Shown here: one piece after another, positions 59,328 through 64,000 of the stretch
How the letters are laid out: every line of letters starts with the position of its first letter
Numbering within the stretch: the first letter of the stretch is position 1
NCBI GenBank assembly: GCA_910584995.1
Contig: CAJUDW010000008.1
Coordinates: forward strand, 1-64,000
Length of the DNA: 64,000 bases
Source of the DNA: an uncultured Oscillibacter sp.
Lineage (GTDB): Bacteria > Bacillota > Clostridia > Oscillospirales > Oscillospiraceae
Direction: 5' to 3'
Position numbers and translations under genes: made by a program
The notes under the pieces: model-generated
Told to the model about the DNA's origin: nothing
Database searches by the model: none
Seen by the model: the letters and a program-made list of their open reading frames with translations, nothing else

Positions 59328-60440
59328 ATGGAACTATGTGCAATCAGTCACGACAGTCATGCTGCCGATTCCCGTACAATTTTAATCATAGATGACGACG
59401 CCATCAACCGCATGATTCTGCGGAAAATTTTTGTCGGATCCTATGCTGTAAAAGAGGCCGAAAACGGCCGCCAGGGGCTGGCCGAACTGCTGAATCCGGA
59501 CAATCAGTTCTGTGCGGTGCTGCTGGATGTGATGATGCCGGAAATGAGCGGCCTGGAGGTCCTTCAGCACCTGAAGGCGCTTGGCTTTCTGGATCGTATC
59601 CCCGTATTTCTGATTACGGCGGAAACCCAGGAAAAGGTAGTGCGGGAAGCCTATCAGCTGGGCGTCATGGACGTCATCAAGAAGCCGGTGATATCGTATA
59701 TTGTCCTGCGGCGTGTCGCTTCCATTGTAGAACTTTTCGAAGCACGGAAGTACATGAGCAAGGTAATTAAAAACCAGCAAGAGGAACTTTTAGAGCAGGC
59801 AAACCGGATTATCGACCTGAATCAAGGCATGATTGAGGCCCTGGCCACCGCCATCGAATTCCGGAACGAGGAGTCTGGCGGCCACGTACAGCGGATTTCC
59901 GGAATCACGCGCCTGGTGCTGGAAAACACGGAGTTCGGCGAAGGGCTGAATGAAAACGAAATCAACAATATCTCCCTTGCTTCCATCATGCACGACGTAG
60001 GGAAAATTACGATACCGGACGCCATCCTGACTAAGCCCGGGCGGTTCACTCCGGAGGAATACGAGGTCATGAAGACCCACACCACCAAAGGCGTTGTCAT
60101 CCTGGAAAGCATTCCCCAGCTGCGGGAAAGTGGGATTTACGATTACGCCTGCGACATCGCGCTGCACCACCACGAACGCTGGGACGGCAGCGGTTATCCC
60201 GACAAGCTGAGGGGGGAAGAAATCTCCCTTTGGGCGCAGGTGGTATCCCTGGCGGACGTATATGACGCCCTCAGCTGCAAGCGGGTGTACAAGGCCTCCT
60301 ACTCCCGGGATAAGGTCTTGGAGATGATTTGGACAGGGCAGTGCGGCATGTTTAACCCCCGCCTGCTGACCAGCTTCTTCTCCATTGAGGATCAACTCTG
60401 CCGGATGTACCAAAGTCTCCCGGAGGCCCAGAATTTCTAA
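59328..60440 (+). CDS. Response regulator with intact HD-GYP phosphodiesterase domain
   Basis: A 370-residue protein. The receiver (about 18-135) has Asp67 (LLDVMMPE); a helical linker (about 140-165) leads to an HD-GYP domain with HDVGK (His222, Asp223, Lys226), ALHHHERWDGSGYPD and LADVYDALSCKR. All expected metal and GYP residues are present, so it should cleave cyclic-di-GMP (or a related cyclic dinucleotide) when the receiver is phosphorylated. ATG 59328 is preferred to GTG 59322, which is too close to AAGGA. Confidence 0.9.
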   Translation: MELCAISHDSHAADSRTILIIDDDAINRMILRKIFVGSYAVKEAENGRQGLAELLNPDNQFCAVLLDVMMPEMSGLEVLQHLKALGFLDRIPVFLITAETQEKVVREAYQLGVMDVIKKPVISYIVLRRVASIVELFEARKYMSKVIKNQQEELLEQANRIIDLNQGMIEALATAIEFRNEESGGHVQRISGITRLVLENTEFGEGLNENEINNISLASIMHDVGKITIPDAILTKPGRFTPEEYEVMKTHTTKGVVILESIPQLRESGIYDYACDIALHHHERWDGSGYPDKLRGEEISLWAQVVSLADVYDALSCKRVYKASYSRDKVLEMIWTGQCGMFNPRLLTSFFSIEDQLCRMYQSLPEAQNF

Positions 60441-60493
60441 TCCATCCAGGAATTGTCTGAAAACGGTGAAAACAGCCAGCAGTTCCTGTCCAA

Positions 60494-60532
60494 AAAAGGA
60501 CTGCCCGCGCCTTTGGCGCGGGCAGTCCTTTT
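60494..60532. terminator. Bidirectional terminator between converging signalling genes
   Basis: AAAAGGACTGCCCGCGCC (60494-60511) pairs with GGCGCGGGCAGTCCTTTT (60515-60532). The A- and T-flanks serve both strands. Confidence 0.85.
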
Positions 60533-60572
60533 TCATTGCTGTCAAATCCTGCTGAGCAGTGTCAATCCTTCC

Positions 60573-63500
60573 CTACCGTCTTTTGTGATCCAGCACGTCC
60601 TGGATGATATCCGTCATCTTATTAACCACAATCGGCTTGGCGATATGGGCATCCATGCCTGCCGCCAGGGCCTCCCGCACATCATCCACAAACGCATTGG
60701 CCGTCATGGCAATCACTGCAACCGTCTTTGCGGAGGGGTGGCTGCTGGCCCGGATGGCTCTGGAGGCGGTATAGCCGTCCATAATCGGCATCTGCACATC
60801 CATCAAAATCAAATCGTACTCACCGGGGGCAGAGGACACAAATTTGTCCAGGGCCTCCTGGCCGTTCTCCGCCGTTTCACAGGCAGCGCCCAGCGTGCTG
60901 AGGATCTTCTTGAGAATCATCCGGTTTACTTCAATGTCGTCCACCACCAGCACGCGTTTCCCGTTGACCACCTGCTTGGTGGGATTCGGCACAGCCTTGC
61001 CGCAGCTTCCAATCAGACGGCAGACAGTCTCTTTAAAGTTGCTGATGAAAAAGGGCTTATTCAGGAAATTCCCGATGCCGATTTTCAGCGCTTCATCCTT
61101 AATCTCCTCCCAATCGTAGGCGGTAAGGATCACAATCGGGAGTTTGTCGCTGCCGCTGTCACGAATCTGCCGGGCAGCTTCCATGCCGCCGGTGCCGGGC
61201 ATTTTCCAATCCATCAGAACCAGGTCATAGGGCTGCCCGTCCTCCTGCGCGCGGTGGACCATATCCACCGCCTTTTGCCCATCCAGGGCGTATTCCGCCT
61301 TAATCCCCACGCCCTCCATGGATTGGACAACAGAGCGGCAGATATCCAGTTCGTCATCCGCCACCAGCACATGGGTGATGCCGTTCTTCTCCCAAAACTT
61401 CGGATCTGTCTCCTTCTCCTGGATGCGGAGTTCCAGTTCAACGGTAAAGGTACTTCCCTTTCCAATCTGGCTCTTCACTTGAATGGAGCCGCCCATCATA
61501 TCCACCAGGTTCTTGGTGATGGACATCCCCAGCCCGGTGCCCTGCACCTGGTTGGTCAAAGTGGCCTGTTCCCTGGTAAAGGGCGTGAAAATCACCTTTT
61601 GATACGCCTCGCTCATCCCCTGGCCGTTATCCGTGATAGTAAACCGGACGCGGCTGTAATTCGCCACCGCCTGGGGCAGTTCCGCCACAGTCATGGTGAT
61701 GCTGCCGCCCTTTTGGGTATATTTCACCGCGTTAGACAGGATATTGATCAAAATCTGGTTGATCCGCAGGCGGTCGCCAATCAGGTGTTCGTAGGTAAGG
61801 GCCGAGGTGTGAATGTGGAAAGTCTGATCCCGGGCCTTGGCCTGAGGCCGGATAATGGCGTTAATCTCGTCAATGATTTCCGCCAGATTCAAATCCCCCA
61901 GATGCAGTGTAGCGCTGCCGCTCTCGATCTTATTCAAATCCAGAACATCGTTGATCAGCCCCAGAAGGTGTTGGCTCGCAGTGTCAATCCGCTGGCTGTA
62001 CTCCAGCACCAGTTCCGGGTTATAGGCCTCCTGCCGCAGGAGGGTAATAAACCCCATGATAGCGTTCATCGGCGTGCGGATATCATGGCTCACATTGCCC
62101 AGGAAGGCGCTCTTGGCCTTATTGGCCACCTGGGCCATGGCAAGGGCCTCCGCCAGATTATCCTGGGTTTTCCGCTCCTTGGTGCGGTCGGAGATATAAA
62201 CGATAATCTTCTTCTCGTTTTGGAGGATCTCGCAGTAGACGCTCTCCCGAAACCATTTCTCCTCCCCGGTCTTGCGGTTGACCCGCTTTGTCTCCTTTGG
62301 CTCAATCGCTTCCCCCGGCTTCAAATTCCACAGCCGCTCCCGTTCGACCGCTCCGCCGTCGTCATATTGGGCGCGGCCGAAGTGGCCGAGATTCTCCTCA
62401 ATCTCTCTGGCAGAAATACCCAGCACCCGTTCCACATTGGGGCTGACATACTCTACCCTATCCCCTTCGCCGCTGAGCATCATGTACACATCGTCCGTAC
62501 TACGGGCAAGATATGTAGAAAAGATCTCGAAAAGCTGCTTCTGATATCGGATTTGCTGATCCATCTCCTGTTGACGGGCCTCTTCCCGGACTTTTTGGGC
62601 CGTAACGTCCAGCAGGAACCGCTGGTAGAACCACTCCCCGTTCTCCTCCACCAGCTTAATATTTCCCATCACATAGTAGATGGAGCCGTCCTTGTGGCGG
62701 ACGCGGTACTCGATATTGGCAGACTGCCCGCCCACCTGCAGGGACTGGATGCAGTGCCGGAGTTTCGGCTTGTCATCATCCAAAACGGAGGCCGCCACCG
62801 TATCAAAGCCGTCCGCCTCAATCTCCTCCTTGGACCTGTAACCCAGGATTTGGAGGGCCGCCCGGTTAATGCTGATAATGCGCCGCCCGTCCATGGTGTG
62901 GCACACTACGCCACATTCCATCGTCGTGAAAAGCCATTCCATGGTGCGGTTTTTCTGAACAATATCCTCTTTATAGGCCCGTTCCCGGGTCACATCTAAC
63001 CCCACGCCCACAGTGCCCATCACGCTGCCGTTCAAGTCAAACAGCGGGGACTTATAGGTGGTCAGCGTCCTGCGTCCGCTGCCGGTCTGGAATATTTCCT
63101 CGGATATGCGGGTAACGCCGGAATCCAGAACCTCCCGGTCCGATTCAATGCAGGAGGGATCCTCCTTCTCCACATTCCAGATACATGTGTGGCATTTCCC
63201 CAAAATCTGTTCCCGGGTTTTCCCGGCGGCCCTGCAATAGCTGTCGTTGACCTTCTCATGGAGGCCATCCCGCCTCTTATACCAGATTAAAGTGGGCGTA
63301 TTGTTGATAGTCACGTCCAAAAACTGGTTCGTCTGCCAGTAATCTGTCCGCAGCTTATAGTTCTCCTGCCACTTCAGGAAACGGAAACGCAGTTCCTCGT
63401 CCGTCATGGGCATAATCCAGATATCCTGGATCCCGTCCAGATACCTGGATATGTGGGCAACCTGGCGGTGCTCAGCCAGCACAATCAGTTCCGGGTGCGC

Positions 63501-63716
63501 CCTCCTGGAAAACAGCATCGTCCGCAGCAGTTCTTCCCCGTCAGTATCCCGGATATCCGCCAGGACTACGTCCGCCCGTTCCGCCAGATGCGGCGCCAAC
63601 TCACCAGTCAAGATAAACGAGTGGGTGAATGCCTCCAGCGGGGACATCTCCCGGATGATATCGTAAATCTCCGGATGACGCCCCACGCAGTAAAAGTCAA
63701 GATGGCAATGATACAT
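60573..63716 (-). CDS. PAS-containing hybrid histidine kinase with two receiver domains
   Basis: A 1047-residue kinase without obvious membrane helices. The N-terminus (1-120) is receiver-like (VLADIRDTDG, Asp54) but lacks the acidic pair. Three PAS domains follow (about 130-250, 260-380, 395-520); the first has Cys161, Cys175, Cys178 and Cys189. Then come HisKA with NVSHDIRTPMNAI (His544), HATPase_c and two receivers with Asp836 (LMDWKMPG) and Asp973 (LMDVQMPI). From the last PAS onward it is a clear paralogue of the kinase at 54556. It converges on the HPt/HD-GYP genes. A cytoplasmic signal, perhaps redox or a ligand, is likely. Confidence 0.92.
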   Translation of the reverse strand: MYHCHLDFYCVGRHPEIYDIIREMSPLEAFTHSFILTGELAPHLAERADVVLADIRDTDGEELLRTMLFSRRAHPELIVLAEHRQVAHISRYLDGIQDIWIMPMTDEELRFRFLKWQENYKLRTDYWQTNQFLDVTINNTPTLIWYKRRDGLHEKVNDSYCRAAGKTREQILGKCHTCIWNVEKEDPSCIESDREVLDSGVTRISEEIFQTGSGRRTLTTYKSPLFDLNGSVMGTVGVGLDVTRERAYKEDIVQKNRTMEWLFTTMECGVVCHTMDGRRIISINRAALQILGYRSKEEIEADGFDTVAASVLDDDKPKLRHCIQSLQVGGQSANIEYRVRHKDGSIYYVMGNIKLVEENGEWFYQRFLLDVTAQKVREEARQQEMDQQIRYQKQLFEIFSTYLARSTDDVYMMLSGEGDRVEYVSPNVERVLGISAREIEENLGHFGRAQYDDGGAVERERLWNLKPGEAIEPKETKRVNRKTGEEKWFRESVYCEILQNEKKIIVYISDRTKERKTQDNLAEALAMAQVANKAKSAFLGNVSHDIRTPMNAIMGFITLLRQEAYNPELVLEYSQRIDTASQHLLGLINDVLDLNKIESGSATLHLGDLNLAEIIDEINAIIRPQAKARDQTFHIHTSALTYEHLIGDRLRINQILINILSNAVKYTQKGGSITMTVAELPQAVANYSRVRFTITDNGQGMSEAYQKVIFTPFTREQATLTNQVQGTGLGMSITKNLVDMMGGSIQVKSQIGKGSTFTVELELRIQEKETDPKFWEKNGITHVLVADDELDICRSVVQSMEGVGIKAEYALDGQKAVDMVHRAQEDGQPYDLVLMDWKMPGTGGMEAARQIRDSGSDKLPIVILTAYDWEEIKDEALKIGIGNFLNKPFFISNFKETVCRLIGSCGKAVPNPTKQVVNGKRVLVVDDIEVNRMILKKILSTLGAACETAENGQEALDKFVSSAPGEYDLILMDVQMPIMDGYTASRAIRASSHPSAKTVAVIAMTANAFVDDVREALAAGMDAHIAKPIVVNKMTDIIQDVLDHKRR

Positions 63717-63823
63717 GCTGATACCCCCCTATATCCTGCGGATTACCAATAAAATTTAGCCGTATCGCACAGGATTTCCCCGCCGTTTTCGCCGATTCTT
63801 TGGGCAGAATATCTATTTGCTCT

Positions 63824-63852
63824 ATTTTAGCAGAGTCGTGGGCACATGTCAA
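63824..63852 (-). promoter_or_regulatory. Promoter of the second hybrid kinase
   Basis: Minus strand TTGACA (63847-63852), 17-nt spacer, TAAAAT (63824-63829). From 63853 to the end I see no supported feature. Confidence 0.75.
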
Positions 63853-64000
63853 CAATTGTCACGCGATATGGCCCGATTCACCTTTTTGTATATCCCCCTT
63901 TCCCCTGCCTTCCTACGCCGGAGCCTCTGCCCCGATATCCTGGGATTCCCGGGCGCAGCAAAGAAAAGGTTGTTAGAAATTCCCTGATATGGTACACTAA

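Noticed and set aside
60453..62999. 848-residue open frame opposite the second hybrid kinase
   Set aside because: Antisense to a kinase with all catalytic motifs; rich in His, Gly, Leu and Arg as expected for the shadow of a GC-rich gene.

Overview
The window reads as chromosome of a GC-rich, anaerobic, Gram-positive Firmicute, most like the gut Oscillospiraceae group (Oscillibacter/Flavonifractor type). The grounds are a T-box leader, an hrcA-grpE-dnaK-dnaJ operon under a CIRCE operator, sigma-A promoters of TTGACA-17-TATAAT type, AGGAGG-type ribosome binding sites and strong G/C third-position bias. The genus is an inference. No tRNA, rRNA, CRISPR array, transposase or integrase was seen.

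Layout. 1-5760 is an AT-richer accessory stretch of secreted and membrane-anchored proteins: a papain-fold protease, a membrane protein, a secreted protein with a damaged signal peptide, a frameshifted membrane protein and two tandem secreted paralogues. Three of its transcription units start with near-copies of one promoter plus a ~100-nt leader. 5810-9853: a DUF368 membrane protein and a methionine importer (metN-metI-metQ) behind a Met-type T-box. 9926-15000: a DUF5713 protein, a PBP transpeptidase paired with an FHA-FtsW/RodA fusion, and an orphan radical SAM enzyme. 15116-18534: a CdaR-type regulator divergent from glycerate dehydrogenase and glycerate kinase. 18593-24223: a small phage-like protein, an O-antigen-ligase-type polymerase and a FlaA1/CapD-type sugar-nucleotide dehydratase. 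24324-30050: a ribosomal-protection-type GTPase fused to a YacP/Rae1-type NYN nuclease, an LspA-like protein with an altered active-site residue, a radical SAM activase, a zinc-ribbon protein and MutY.

30115-33185: a membrane-tethered MerR regulator with a 19-bp-spacer operator heads a chain of overlapping small genes, followed by a decayed LysE exporter / XRE-cupin regulator pair. 33244-41334: a DUF4015-type protein, rpiB, a PHP phosphatase, the hrcA heat-shock operon and a YfcE phosphodiesterase. 41453-47599: two glycosyltransferases, a TVP38-type membrane protein and a BceAB-type ABC transporter; two of these promoters share an operator-like dyad. 47743-54211: a LacI-family regulator, an SSS sodium symporter and a Gfo/Idh/MocA dehydrogenase with two TIM-barrel isomerases, probably a regulon for a polyol or inositol-like sugar.

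54331-63852 is a compact signalling cluster: two paralogous hybrid histidine kinases at its ends, converging on an HPt protein, a response regulator with a broken HD-GYP site and one with an intact HD-GYP site. The simplest reading is a branched phosphorelay that controls cyclic-di-GMP degradation. Starts are chosen from ribosome binding sites and family alignments made by eye; homology calls rest on motif recognition without database searches.
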